A DNA stretch of 64,000 nucleotides from Sphingobacteriaceae bacterium (GCA_014380615.1 JACMJM010000019.1:62001-126000), one strand, 5' to 3'. Counted from the first letter of the stretch, positions 16,134-26,900 are shown. Numbers and translations: made by a program. The notes: generated by a model from the letters alone, not told the origin.

Positions 16134-18476
16134 ATGAAACTTAGATACTGCATAGTTTTCCTCCTTTTATTGTCCTTTTCCGCTTTTAGCCAAACACGGA
16201 CGAAAAATAGTTTTAATGCTAATTGGGAATTTGTTAAAGATTTCGACGCCGAGATAAGCAAGGATCTTTTTCTGAGAACAGGAGCCCTTAAATGGTTAAA
16301 TGTTTCGCTTCCGCACACGGCCAATATCGAACCCCTGGTAACTAAAAAACAGTGGCAGGGAATTGCCCTATACCGTAAATTCTTTATTCTTCCCCAAACA
16401 AGTGCCAACAAACATATCGCCATCAATTTAGAAGGTGCTATGCAGGTAGCTGAGATCTATTTAAATGGTCAGTTAATTGCAAAACATTTGGGCGGATATC
16501 TTCCATTTTATGTTGATCTTACCAATAGAGTAACACCTGGAAAAGAAAATTGCATTTTAATAAGGTTAGATAATCGTGATAACGCTGTTGTTCCTCCCGG
16601 CAAGCCACTAGCTGATCTGGATTTCAATTATTACGGAGGTATTTACCGCAATGCATATTTGATTATTAAGGATAAACTGCATATCCCCGATGCCGTTCAT
16701 GCAAATAGAACAGCCGGTGGAGGAGTGTTAGTTTTACAGGAAAACGTAAGTACGAAAAGTGCCAAATTAACAATCAAAACAGAAGTTTTTAACCAATATG
16801 CAGGGAATAAACAAGCCCGGGTACGTGTTATACTTTATGACAAAGCAGGAAAAAAAATAGTACAGGCATTAAGCGACTTAAACCCTGTTACTAAAAATGA
16901 TTTTAAATCATTCAGTTCTTTATTAACTATTCCGAATCCTGCACTTTGGTCGCCTGGAAATCCAAATCTTTATAGGCTAACTTCTGAAATTCTGGTGAAT
17001 AATGCCGTGGTTGACAAAGAAGAAACGAAGCTGGGAATTCGGGGATTTAAATTCGAAAATGACGGCTTCTATTTGAATGGACAAAAGTATTTTCTGCGTG
17101 GTACCAACAGGCACCAGGAATACCCGTATATCGGCAATGCACTTTCAGACGAAGCGCAATACCGTGATGCTTATAAAATCAAGCAAGCTGGATTTAATTT
17201 TGTAAGAAATTCTCACTATCCTCAGGCTGAAGCATTTTTGAATGCTTGCGATGAGCTAGGAATATTTGTGATGAATTCCATACCGGGATGGCAGTTTGTT
17301 GGCAATAAAGAATTTCAGGATAATAGCATCAGAGATGTAAGAGATATGATGAGAAGGGACAGAAATCATCCGTCAATCATCTTATGGGAAACCTCACTTA
17401 ATGAATCCCGTATGCCAAGGGATTACATGGAAAGAGCACATAATGCGGTTCATGAAGAAATTCCTTCAGGGGATGTTTACAGCGTCGGTTGGTTAGAACA
17501 GGTTTTTGATGTTTATAGCCCGGCACGTCAGCACGGTAAAGCACCAGATTACTGGAAAAAATACAATAAAAAGCCTGTTCTGATTGCCGAATACGGTGAT
17601 TGGGAGTATTATGCCGGCAATGCAGGTTTCAATCAAAAAGATTACCAGGATTTAAAGAAGGAAGAACGCTCATCACGGCAGTTGAGAGGTTTCGGCGAAA
17701 AACGCTTACGTCAGCAGACCCTTAATTATCAGGAATCGCATAATGATAATTTAAAAGGAACTGCGGCAGGAGATGCAAATTGGTTAATGTATGACTATAA
17801 TCGCGGATATGCCGACGATATCGAGTCGTCGGGAATCATGGATATCTTCCGCATACCTAAATTCTCTTATTATTTTTATCAAAGTCAGGCCAATCCCGAA
17901 GGTTTTTATAAACCTATGGTCTATATCGCAAGCTTCTGGAATGAAAAGTCGGACCCAAATGTTATAGTGTACAGTAACGTCCAACAAGTGGAGCTATTCT
18001 TAAACGGGAAAAGTCTTGGTAAACAGGGGCCGGATACCGACCTGAATTCCGACAAGCTAAATCATCCGCCCTTCACTTTCAAACTGAAAGAATTTACTCC
18101 CGGAACTTTAAAAGCAGTTGCTTATAGAGGAGATAAAGCATTAGCAACTCACACCATTTCAACTCCTCTTTCAATATCATCACTAAAATTAAGTGCTGAT
18201 ATCAGTGATAGGAACCTTAAAGCCGGCAAAAATGATGTGATATTCCTTTATGCAAGCATTTTAGATAAAAACGGAACGGTAATTCCTGATTCTTCTCTGG
18301 AAGTAAAGTTTGAAGTTTTGCAGGGCGATGCTGAAATTATTGGCGGCCCCTCCATAAATGCGGAAGCTGGAATAGCGACAATTTTACTGAAGGCGGGAAC
18401 CAAAAAGGGAACCATTGTGATTAAAGCTTCTGCGCCTGGGCTGCAAAGTGGAACCTTCGAGATTAAAGCGGACTAG
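16134..18476 (+). CDS. GH2 beta-galactosidase-like protein with C-terminal Ig-like domains
   Basis: 780 aa with signal peptide MKLRYCIVFLLLLSFSAFSQ. After the sugar-binding and immunoglobulin-like domains, the barrel contains 'FLRGTNRHQEYPYIGNAL', acid/base E424 in 'TSLNESR' and nucleophile E486 in 'LIAEYGDWEYY'. Behind the barrel a DUF4982-like module (about 600-685, 'VELFLNGKSLGKQ') and a final invasin/Ig-like repeat (about 690-780) follow, the layout typical of Bacteroidota beta-galactosidases. It lacks the NxK motif of the preceding GH2 gene. Together with GH53 it would take galactan oligosaccharides to galactose. It is the last enzyme of the operon; the HTCS gene starts 106 nt downstream. 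Confidence 0.88.
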   Translation: MKLRYCIVFLLLLSFSAFSQTRTKNSFNANWEFVKDFDAEISKDLFLRTGALKWLNVSLPHTANIEPLVTKKQWQGIALYRKFFILPQTSANKHIAINLEGAMQVAEIYLNGQLIAKHLGGYLPFYVDLTNRVTPGKENCILIRLDNRDNAVVPPGKPLADLDFNYYGGIYRNAYLIIKDKLHIPDAVHANRTAGGGVLVLQENVSTKSAKLTIKTEVFNQYAGNKQARVRVILYDKAGKKIVQALSDLNPVTKNDFKSFSSLLTIPNPALWSPGNPNLYRLTSEILVNNAVVDKEETKLGIRGFKFENDGFYLNGQKYFLRGTNRHQEYPYIGNALSDEAQYRDAYKIKQAGFNFVRNSHYPQAEAFLNACDELGIFVMNSIPGWQFVGNKEFQDNSIRDVRDMMRRDRNHPSIILWETSLNESRMPRDYMERAHNAVHEEIPSGDVYSVGWLEQVFDVYSPARQHGKAPDYWKKYNKKPVLIAEYGDWEYYAGNAGFNQKDYQDLKKEERSSRQLRGFGEKRLRQQTLNYQESHNDNLKGTAAGDANWLMYDYNRGYADDIESSGIMDIFRIPKFSYYFYQSQANPEGFYKPMVYIASFWNEKSDPNVIVYSNVQQVELFLNGKSLGKQGPDTDLNSDKLNHPPFTFKLKEFTPGTLKAVAYRGDKALATHTISTPLSISSLKLSADISDRNLKAGKNDVIFLYASILDKNGTVIPDSSLEVKFEVLQGDAEIIGGPSINAEAGIATILLKAGTKKGTIVIKASAPGLQSGTFEIKAD

Positions 18477-18582
18477 TTCAATAACCCAACACTATTTGTC
18501 GCTTGGTGCGCAACCGGGCATTTTTACTATATTGTATAGAAATAGTGGCGTGTCCGTTATCTATTTTGAATAAGCCTTTTAT

Positions 18583-21500
18583 ATGCGACTGTTACAGCCG
18601 GTTTTTTTCTCCATTTCTCGGATCAAAGATTTCTTTATACTCATCTTTCTATTAGCGTTAGCTATTCCTCTTTCAGCATATTCAAAATCCGAAAAAGTAA
18701 AGTTCAGAAATATCTCCATTGCTAACGGGCTATCTCAAAATCTGGTGCAATGTATCTTAAGGGATAAAAAAGGATTTATGTGGTTTGGAACCCGTGATGG
18801 GTTGAACAGATACGATGGCTATAAAATTATCACCTACCGATACAATCCCGACGACTCAGGCAGCATTGGTAACAATAATATCAATGATATTATCGAAGAT
18901 AAGAACGGTAATCTGCTTATCGGAACAAATAAGGGTATAAACATTTTGTCTCCTGGTAGCAGCCGTTTTTTGAGATATGACATTCCTGGAAAATCTTTAC
19001 GAGTAAGTGATCTTTTGGTGGATAGTAAGGGAAGAGTTTGGGTAGGAACCGTAAATGCGGGATTGCTTTTATTTAATCCTTCTACAGGAAAATATAAGTC
19101 CTTTTTTCAGAAAGAAGCCATGGCTAATGATGTGCACAAGATTTTCGAATTTTCCGATGGCATAATTTGGGTAGCTAACAAGGCAGGGCTGGATAAAGTG
19201 GATATCCGAAGAAAAATGGTCAGCAGGTTTAAAACCGGCGAAAATTCGCGGCAGCTTGCCGGGAACACCATTAGAGATATTTACAGGGATTCAAAAGGGG
19301 CAATTTGGCTGGCTATTTATCGTGTAGGACTGGCCCGGTATAACCCAGCTGAGAATTCCTTTACAAACTATAAGTACGATCCATCTAAGGCTAATGGCAT
19401 CACCGATCCGCTTATATGGGTCATCTCCGAGGGGCCCGACGGTAAGTTATGGCTGGGGACAGAAACCAAGGGCATAAGCGTTTTTGATTACAAAACCAAT
19501 AGTTCCATCTCTTATGAGCCTGACATCACTGATCCTTCGAGTCTAAGCCATCAATGGGTTCGGGCGATATGTAAAGATAAGCTTGGGAACGTCTGGATTG
19601 GCACAAGGGCAGGAGGGGTGAATTTACTCTCAAAGAATCGCGAAAAGTTCCATCATGTAACCGAGAATGCCTCTTTGAAAGGACTTAATAATAAATATGT
19701 TCTTTCAATTACTGAGGATAGTAAGAATCGGTTATGGATAGGAACCGATGGAGGGGGCATAAACATATACGACCCCAGCAAGAATGCATTTACTTACCTC
19801 AAGCACTCCTCAAGTCAAGGAAATAGCCTTAGCTCTAATTTTGTATACTCGATTACCGACATAGGCGGTGGAAGGCTGGCGATAGGGCATGCCAAAGACA
19901 GGGGTCTGGATATCCTTGACCTGAAAAACGGTTCAGTCATTAATTACCCTTCAGATGCTAACACGAACGACTCTTTAAGAATTTCTGGCCGGATAGTTTC
20001 CACGGTTCTGAGGCCCAAAGCTGATGAGTTATGGGTTGGAACCCTAGGTGGGGGCGTAAATGTTTTAAATCTCAAAACTAAAAAATATTATAAATTCAGT
20101 AGAAAAACCGAAGCTCCTGGCATCGGAGAGTTGGTAAGTAATGTTATCTTCTCGCTTCTTCATGACCGAAAAGGTCGGGTGTGGGTTGGTACCGAGGCTG
20201 GGCTTAATTTATTTAAACCCTCATCCGGCCACTTCAAGCTACATAAATTAGGTACAGTTGAAGAACCCAACATAAATGCGTTATTAGAAGATAAAAGGGG
20301 GAACATATGGGCTGGAACGAGCCAGGGGCTTAGTTTGGTTAGCGAAACGGGGAAGCACATTACTTATACCAAAAAAGATGGTCTGCCTGTCAGCTTTGTG
20401 AAAAGTATATTAGAGGACCGCCATGGAAACTTATGGATAGGAACTAATAAGGGGTTAAGTAAATTTAATCTCAGCAGTAAGAAGTTTACCAATTATGATG
20501 TCTCCGATGGACTTCAATCGGATGAGTTTAATATCGGCGCTGCCTATCTAAGTAAAAATGGTACAATGTATTTTGGAGGCATAAACGGATATAATGTTTT
20601 CCATCCCGATAGTATAACGTATAATCACAATCCTCCTCCGGTAATGTTAACCGGCTTCTTTCTGTCAAATAAGGAAGTCGTTGCCGGAAATAATTCCCCC
20701 TTAAAAAAAGACATCAGCGAAACCAAAGAGGTGGGTCTGTCTTACGATCAATCTGCTTTCCTTTCGCTTGAATATGCCGCTCTGGATTATACTGCTCCAG
20801 AAAACAATCAATATGCTTATAAATTAGAAGGCTTTGATAAGGAGTGGCACTATGTTGGAACCAAGCGGGAAGCAACTTACACCAATCTTTCGCCGGGCGA
20901 GTACGTTTTTACGGTTAAGGCGTCTAACAATGATGGAGTTTGGAACGAACGAGGAACTTCTGTCAATATCATTATACACCCACCGTTCTGGCGGACAGGC
21001 TGGGCCTATCTTCTTTATATCGCCGCAATAGCTGGAATTCTTTATCTTATATATCTCCAGATAAAATTTAGGGAGCGGTTGAAAAATGAAGTTCTCTATC
21101 AAAAACTCACTTCCGAAAAAGTGCAGGAGTTAAATCAGCTGAAACTAAACTTCTTTACAAACATTTCTCATGAACTGCGTACTCCGCTTTCCCTGATAAT
21201 AGACCCTTTGCGTAAAATCGCTAGTGATGATATTAATCAAGATCAGTTAAAGAAGTATAGTAATTTGGCCTTTTCCAGTGCTACCAGATTAAAAGAGCTG
21301 ATCAATCAGTTGCTTGACCTCCGGAAGCTTGAAGTGGGTAGTATACAACTGACGCCTTCCAAAGTAAATGTTCCTGAAATTGTTCGGGGTGTCTATGAAA
21401 GCTTTTGCTTAAGGGCAACCGAACGAAAGATAGAGTTTACCACCAATCTTCCATTAAAAGATTTTTATGCCTGGATAGATGCGGATAAATTGCAGAAGAT

Positions 21501-22683
21501 TTTGTTAAATCTCACTTCTAACGCATTTAAATACACTCCCGATGAAGGTAAAATAAAAATGTCGGTATTCTTAAAAGAGGATGATACCCTCCCATCTTTC
21601 GAAATACACATCACAGATACCGGGATAGGCGTTCCTTTGGATCAGCACGAGAAGATTTTTGAGCCCTTTTATCAGGTATCAGGGAGTGCAAAATATGAAG
21701 AAGATTCAACAGGCATTGGTTTGTCGTACTCCAGAGAGCTGGTTCTGCTGCATAAAGGTGAAATTCTAGTGAAGAGCGCTGCTGGGGAGGGAAGCGAATT
21801 TATTGTCAGAATTCCGGTGGGAGTACTTGAAGCGTCAACCGAGGAGTCGGAAGATGCTACTGAGATAGTAACGGAGTTGAATTCTTCAAATGTTTTTGTT
21901 GAAGGATCTGGAGAAAAGCCCCTCATTCTTGTTGTCGAAGATAATCCCGATCTCAGGGAGTATATAGCTAATGAACTGTTTAGCAATTATCAAATAGAGC
22001 AGGCAGCAGACGGGTTGGAGGGGTATCAAAAAGCACTAAATTCGATTCCGGATCTTATAATCTCTGATATTATGATGCCAGGCCTTAACGGTCTGGAACT
22101 ATGCAGTAAATTGAAATCCGACGAGAGAACAAGTCATGTACCTGTAGTGTTGCTCACCGCAAAGCAGTCTGATGAAAATAAAATAGAAGGATATACCAGT
22201 GGCGCAGACGCCTATATAGCCAAGCCTTTTAATACCGATCTTTTAGCAGCAAGGGTGAGGAATCTTTTGGACGAAAGAACCCGGCTTCGGGAATTGTTCT
22301 CAATGCGAAATACTATAGAACTTGCTCCTGAATCTGAAATGCCAAGTTTGGATAAGGCCTTTATGGATAAATCAATTTGTGTCATTGAAAATAATATTTC
22401 GGATTTAAACTTCCGGATCGAAGATCTTGCGGTTGCTTTGAAACTTAGCAGACGACAACTCTATCGCAAATTGAAAGCAATTACAAATAATACTCCACAC
22501 GACTTCATTACCAAGGTGCGACTTCAAAAATCAACAGAACTTTTACTAACCGGGGATTATACCATTTCGCAAATTGCTTATATGGTTGGTTTTTCCGAAC
22601 CGGCAAATTTCACCCGTACGTTCACTAAAGAATATAAAGTCAGTCCCAAAAAGTACCTAAAGGAAAAACTGTATTTAAAATAG
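18583..22683 (+). CDS. hybrid two-component system (HTCS) sensor-regulator of the glycan locus
   Basis: 1366 aa. An N-terminal membrane signal (about 15-33) is followed by a periplasmic double-propeller built from Reg_prop repeats (recurring 'WFGTRDGLNRYDGY', 'NLLIGTNKGINIL', 'VWVGTVNAGLL'), a Y_Y_Y domain ('NQYAYKLEGFDKEWHYVG') and a transmembrane helix at about 807-827. The cytoplasmic part has a HisKA domain with phospho-acceptor H863 ('NISHELRTP'), a HATPase with N-box N980, a receiver with phospho-acceptor D1162 ('IISDIMMPG'), and a C-terminal AraC-type DNA-binding domain (about 1265-1366). Such proteins sense an oligosaccharide in the periplasm and activate the adjacent polysaccharide utilisation genes (established for HTCS). 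Its place at the end of the operon points to the enzymes upstream as its targets. Confidence 0.96.
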   Translation: MRLLQPVFFSISRIKDFFILIFLLALAIPLSAYSKSEKVKFRNISIANGLSQNLVQCILRDKKGFMWFGTRDGLNRYDGYKIITYRYNPDDSGSIGNNNINDIIEDKNGNLLIGTNKGINILSPGSSRFLRYDIPGKSLRVSDLLVDSKGRVWVGTVNAGLLLFNPSTGKYKSFFQKEAMANDVHKIFEFSDGIIWVANKAGLDKVDIRRKMVSRFKTGENSRQLAGNTIRDIYRDSKGAIWLAIYRVGLARYNPAENSFTNYKYDPSKANGITDPLIWVISEGPDGKLWLGTETKGISVFDYKTNSSISYEPDITDPSSLSHQWVRAICKDKLGNVWIGTRAGGVNLLSKNREKFHHVTENASLKGLNNKYVLSITEDSKNRLWIGTDGGGINIYDPSKNAFTYLKHSSSQGNSLSSNFVYSITDIGGGRLAIGHAKDRGLDILDLKNGSVINYPSDANTNDSLRISGRIVSTVLRPKADELWVGTLGGGVNVLNLKTKKYYKFSRKTEAPGIGELVSNVIFSLLHDRKGRVWVGTEAGLNLFKPSSGHFKLHKLGTVEEPNINALLEDKRGNIWAGTSQGLSLVSETGKHITYTKKDGLPVSFVKSILEDRHGNLWIGTNKGLSKFNLSSKKFTNYDVSDGLQSDEFNIGAAYLSKNGTMYFGGINGYNVFHPDSITYNHNPPPVMLTGFFLSNKEVVAGNNSPLKKDISETKEVGLSYDQSAFLSLEYAALDYTAPENNQYAYKLEGFDKEWHYVGTKREATYTNLSPGEYVFTVKASNNDGVWNERGTSVNIIIHPPFWRTGWAYLLYIAAIAGILYLIYLQIKFRERLKNEVLYQKLTSEKVQELNQLKLNFFTNISHELRTPLSLIIDPLRKIASDDINQDQLKKYSNLAFSSATRLKELINQLLDLRKLEVGSIQLTPSKVNVPEIVRGVYESFCLRATERKIEFTTNLPLKDFYAWIDADKLQKILLNLTSNAFKYTPDEGKIKMSVFLKEDDTLPSFEIHITDTGIGVPLDQHEKIFEPFYQVSGSAKYEEDSTGIGLSYSRELVLLHKGEILVKSAAGEGSEFIVRIPVGVLEASTEESEDATEIVTELNSSNVFVEGSGEKPLILVVEDNPDLREYIANELFSNYQIEQAADGLEGYQKALNSIPDLIISDIMMPGLNGLELCSKLKSDERTSHVPVVLLTAKQSDENKIEGYTSGADAYIAKPFNTDLLAARVRNLLDERTRLRELFSMRNTIELAPESEMPSLDKAFMDKSICVIENNISDLNFRIEDLAVALKLSRRQLYRKLKAITNNTPHDFITKVRLQKSTELLLTGDYTISQIAYMVGFSEPANFTRTFTKEYKVSPKKYLKEKLYLK

Positions 22684-22772
22684 CTATTTCATTGCAAGTT
22701 TATCATAGTCAGGAGTATTTTAAATTTGACAAATTCAAAATTTGTAAAATCCCTTTGTTCGATAATATCTAA

Positions 22773-22813
22773 AAAATCAGGCACCTATACTTTAAGTATA
22801 AGTGCCTGATTTT
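22773..22813. terminator. bidirectional hairpin between HTCS gene and tRNA-Lys
   Basis: Two 18-nt arms (AAAATCAGGCACcTATAC and its complement, one mismatch) enclose the loop TTTAA. A-rich and T-rich flanks make it a good intrinsic terminator in either direction: for the HTCS transcript on + and, directly downstream, for tRNA-Lys on -. Confidence 0.85.
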
Positions 22814-22816
22814 CAG

Positions 22817-22889
22817 TGACCTGGGAGAGGCTCGAACTCTCGACCCACTGATTAAGAGTCAGTTGCTCTACCAACTGAGCTACCAAGTC
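22817..22889 (-). tRNA. tRNA-Lys (anticodon CUU)
   Basis: Reading the - strand gives a 73-nt cloverleaf: acceptor GACTTGG paired with CCAGGTC and discriminator A, D-arm 'AGCTCAGTTGGTAGAGC', anticodon stem ACTGA/TCAGT around loop CTCTTAA (anticodon CTT, lysine AAG), and T-loop 'GTTCGAG'. CCA is not encoded. A terminator-like hairpin begins a few bases beyond the 3' end. Confidence 0.96.
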
Positions 22890-22930
22890 TTCTGGGGCTA
22901 AAAGTAACGAAATATTATTCTTCTAATCTA

Positions 22931-22938
22931 TATATTTG
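22931..22938 (+). promoter_or_regulatory. putative -7 element TATATTTG
   Basis: Exact match to the Bacteroidota -7 consensus TAnnTTTG, 14 nt before the ATG at 22953. No clear -33 TTG lies at the expected distance, so support is partial. Confidence 0.4.
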
Positions 22939-22952
22939 CTAAAACCTAAATT

Positions 22953-23933
22953 ATGAACTTAAAAAATCTCTTAGTAAAAGCAGTAATGCTTGTTATCATC
23001 GCTTTCCATGCGAACACAATTGTCTTGGCCCAGGAAAATTCAGCTAGCCGGGACCTGTCGAAATTCAATTTTTTTTATGCGGGCGAGGGCAAAATCCATA
23101 ACATGTATATTGTTAAAGACGGAAAAATTGCATGGTCATACACCAACCTCGACAGTAAAGGAGAGATTAGTGATGCGGTATTACTAAAAAACGGCAACAT
23201 TCTTTTCGCACATCAAACGGGCGTTTCAATTTTAACACCTGCTAAAAAAATAATATGGAATTATCCAGCGCCGCAAAATGCAGAGATCCATACCGCAGTT
23301 CCTGCAGGAAAAGACCTCATAGTTTTTGTAATGAACGCAAATCCCGCAAAGGTGATAGTGATGAATTACGTAACGAATAAAATAGTTAAAGAATTTAATG
23401 TGCCGGTGGGAAACCCTAAGGGAATACACGGACACTTCAGGCATGCGCGTTTAACCGACAAAGGAACTTTATTAATCGCCCATATGGATATGGCCAAAGT
23501 AAACGAATACGATACAGAGGGTAAGATTTTATTATCGCTCGATGTGCCGCGGCCATGGTCGGTAGAACCATTAAAGAATGGAAATATCCTTGTGTGTTCG
23601 GCTAGTTCGGTGCTTGAAATAAACCGTAAGGGTGAAACTATCTGGGAGGTTGATACCAAATCTATTAAGGGTTATGATGTAAGCTCACCTCAGGTAGCAC
23701 AGCGACTGGCTAATGGAAACATACTTTTTAATAACTGGTTCAATCAATGGGGCACGGCTACCGTCGACCTGAAAAATCCACCTATACAGGCTTTGGAAAT
23801 TACTCCGGATAAGAAAGTGGTATGGGCGCTTAGTTCATGGGCAGAACCGGCCAACCTTGGGCCCTCAACTATTATTCAACTGCTTGAAAATACCGGGGAG
23901 CTGGAAAAAATGAGGTTTGGAAAATTGAAATAA
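22953..23933 (+). CDS. secreted beta-propeller (PQQ-like / ASST-like) protein
   Basis: 326 aa with signal peptide ending near 'NTIVLAQ'. Repeated motifs of the type 'LKNGNILFAHQTG', 'LKNGNILVCSAS' and 'LANGNILFNNWF', each followed by a 'K..W.Y' or 'ETIWEV' strand, indicate a seven-bladed propeller of the PQQ-like or arylsulfotransferase-like kind. No catalytic residues can be named, so it may be a binding or scaffold protein. It sits alone between tRNA-Lys and a convergent gene, with a -7-like element just upstream and a hairpin just downstream, so it is probably monocistronic. Confidence 0.7.
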   Translation: MNLKNLLVKAVMLVIIAFHANTIVLAQENSASRDLSKFNFFYAGEGKIHNMYIVKDGKIAWSYTNLDSKGEISDAVLLKNGNILFAHQTGVSILTPAKKIIWNYPAPQNAEIHTAVPAGKDLIVFVMNANPAKVIVMNYVTNKIVKEFNVPVGNPKGIHGHFRHARLTDKGTLLIAHMDMAKVNEYDTEGKILLSLDVPRPWSVEPLKNGNILVCSASSVLEINRKGETIWEVDTKSIKGYDVSSPQVAQRLANGNILFNNWFNQWGTATVDLKNPPIQALEITPDKKVVWALSSWAEPANLGPSTIIQLLENTGELEKMRFGKLK

Positions 23934-23943
23934 GGCATCAGAT

Positions 23944-23970
23944 AGGAGGGAATGCGAACCATTCCTTCCT
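23944..23970. terminator. bidirectional hairpin between convergent genes
   Basis: AGGAGGGAATG and CATTCCTTCCT pair over 11 positions (one G-U) around the loop CGAAC, midway between the ends of the propeller gene (+) and the amidohydrolase gene (-). T-rich tracts are short. Confidence 0.7.
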
Positions 23971-23979
23971 TAAATCGTG

Positions 23980-26900
23980 TTAATCACATTCTGGGACGGC
24001 GAAGGTGTGCGTTTCACTACCAGAAGTTAGACCAAAGCTTTCGCCCCGATTGCTTTGCCACCAAAATTTTCCGCGTGTTTTTTCTGTTCCGTTTTCGTTC
24101 ATGGTTTCGGCATCGAAAAGCCTGCCGTTTATCATTACATATTTTATCTTATCCGACGTACGGATATCATTCAGAGGATTTTCGCTTAGCACAATCAGAT
24201 CGGCAAGCTTACCGGGCTCAAGGGATCCCAGTTCTTTTGAAATTCCAAGGTATTCTGCCCCGTTTAAGGTAGCGCTTCTAATGGCCTGCAAAGGTGTCAT
24301 TCCGCCTTGCGCCAGCATCCATAGTTCCCAATGCGCCCCCAGGCCCTGTACCCGCCCGTGCGAACCTAAATTTATCTTAGTCCCCCCGTCTGCTATTTGC
24401 CTGGCCGCTTTAGAAACATCAATATGTCCGTAATCGCCAAATTCTGACGTTTGCCGCCGTCGCGAACGGCTGTCGATGAGCGAGCGGGGAACAAAGTTTA
24501 AGAGCTTTTCGTTTTCCCAAACATTCGTTCTGTCGAACCAAAAATTTTCCCCGAACTGAGAACCGTAACTTACAATTAGGGTAGGAGTATAGGCGGTTTT
24601 ACTGGCATTCCATAACGATTTTACGTCTTTATACACCGGTGTAACAGGCAGGCCATGCTCAATGCCGGTATGGCCGTCCAATATCATCGATATATTGTGG
24701 AAAAATGTCGAGCCACCTTCGGGCACTACCTCCATTTTTAGTTCACGGGCCGCCTGTATAATTTGCTGCCTTTGTTCGCGGCGGGGTTGATTGTACGATT
24801 TTACAGTGAAGGCTCCTATCGATTTCATCCGGCGCAAATGCGACCGGGCATCATCCAGACTGCTTATCACTGCTTTAAAATCACCATCGGCTCCATAGAG
24901 TATTGTTCCTGTCGAGAATACCCTCGGGCCAACCATTCTTCCCGCTTTAAGCATTTCCGACTGGCTAAAAACCATTTCGGTGTTGCTTGACGGATCATGC
25001 GTGGTGGTTACACCATAAGCAAGATTGGCGTAATAAGCCCAGTCCTGCTGTGGTGATATTCCGTCCGGGCTGGTAGGTAAATGCCCGTGAACGTCTATGA
25101 TACCCGGCATTAGGGTTAGCCCCTCTGCGTTTATCACCCTGGCATCTTCCGGAACTTTTATCTGATTAACGTTACCGACAGCGGTTATTTTATTTTGCTC
25201 GATCAGAATGGTTCCGTTCTCAATTACTTCATCGCCCTTCATGGTGATAATTCGGGCATTTATAAAGGCTGTTTTTCCTTCGGCTACATCCGATTTAAGC
25301 TTCAGGCCAATCTGTATTCCCGTGCTGTCGGCAGCCGGAAGGTTAGAAGGGGCTCCTTCTACGAATGAAAAAGTGTTTTTTATATCGCGACTAAAATATT
25401 CTGATCCCAAAGTCCAGTTTAGCTTTTTACTGTCGGAACTCCAGTGCAGAGAAATACCGGCATCACGTGTTACCTTAGTAACCGGAAGTGATTTATTAGC
25501 AGAAGAAAGGTCGAGCGAACTGTTGCCGCTCACTAAAGGAGTTATGTAAGCATTAAATAATTCGTTGAAAGCGAGCCACTTACCATCAGGACTCGGAACA
25601 AACTGATTAGCGTATTTGGATGTGTAATGAGTGCGAACTGAACCACCATTTAGATCCATACTTTTAAAGGCCTTTTTATCGCCCTCTGTGGTTTGAAAAT
25701 AGATTCTCGTATCGTTGCCGCCAAATATCGGACGTATACCAGAATCGGAGATTTTTACGGGACTTCCACCATTCGCTGAAAGAATATAAATTCCGGTATT
25801 TTTACCAAAAGTGTGTCCCAGAGTATTATTGCCGCTGCCTTTACGATATACAATCTTATCACCTCGTACCGAGAACTTAGGGGAATAGTATAAACCCCTT
25901 TCAGACGTTAGACGTATGGTTTCCCTGGTTCTAAGATCGATTTTGTTTATAGCCGCTTTCTCTTCATCGCTCCAGGTTACGTAGAGCAGAAATCTCCCGT
26001 CGGAACTAAAAGCAGGTTCAAATTCAAATTCGGTACCCGTGGTTAGCCGTTCAGGTTTCCCGTTAGGCATAGATTTGATGTAAATAAATCCTGCGGCATT
26101 AAAAGCTACGAGTTTACCATCCGGAGAAGTAGTTAATTGGCGGATCATCTTTGAATCAAACTCATCAGTAAACACACGCTGATTAAATCGTAAAGCCTCG
26201 ATAACAGTGTGATTAGAATTCACTTCGAAAGGGATAACTGATGCTTCCTGAGAATTAATATCAAGATTTCTGATTTTCCCCTTCGCGTAAAAAATAATAT
26301 TCCTGCTGTCGGGTGTCCAGGCAAAGTTGGGATACACGCCAAAAATGGCCCAGGCCTCTTGCTGATCGCGCGAAAGATCATCATAAGCAGCCCATTCTTC
26401 GCCGCTGCTCAGATCGTGAATAAAAAGTACCGATTTAAGACGCACACGTTTTACAAAAGCCATCAATCGCCCGTCGGGAGAGATTCGAGGGCGCACCGCA
26501 CCCCCCTGGCCTTCAGTAATGGTTTCTATTTCGCCGGTTTCCCTATTCAGACGTTTTATGGCATAAATGGTCCCGTTCGGATCTTTATTGTATTCAAATA
26601 AAGGTCCGGGGCTTACGTCTTCACTAAAATACAGGTACTTGCCGTCGGGCGAAACTTCAGGCTCTCCTGCGTCTTGCTGATCGTTTTTTCTTTTTGTAAG
26701 TTGAATTCCCTCACCTCCGGTATAATGGTACATCCACATTTCGCCGGCACCTAAAGAACGAGTGTTTGTAAAATGTTTTCTGGCAATAAGGTATTGATTA
26801 TCGGGCGTCCAGGCTGCATTATTAAGTAATCGAAAATTTTCCTTTGTTACTGGCCGCTTCCTCGAACCGTCTACATTCATCACCCAAATATTATCGGCGC

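Noticed and set aside
18583..20600. DNA tandem repeats in the HTCS gene
   Set aside because: The repetition is at protein level (Reg_prop propeller blades); the DNA copies are too diverged to be tandem repeats.
24005..24433. 142-codon ORF on + within the amidohydrolase gene
   Set aside because: Antisense shadow of conserved amidohydrolase sequence.
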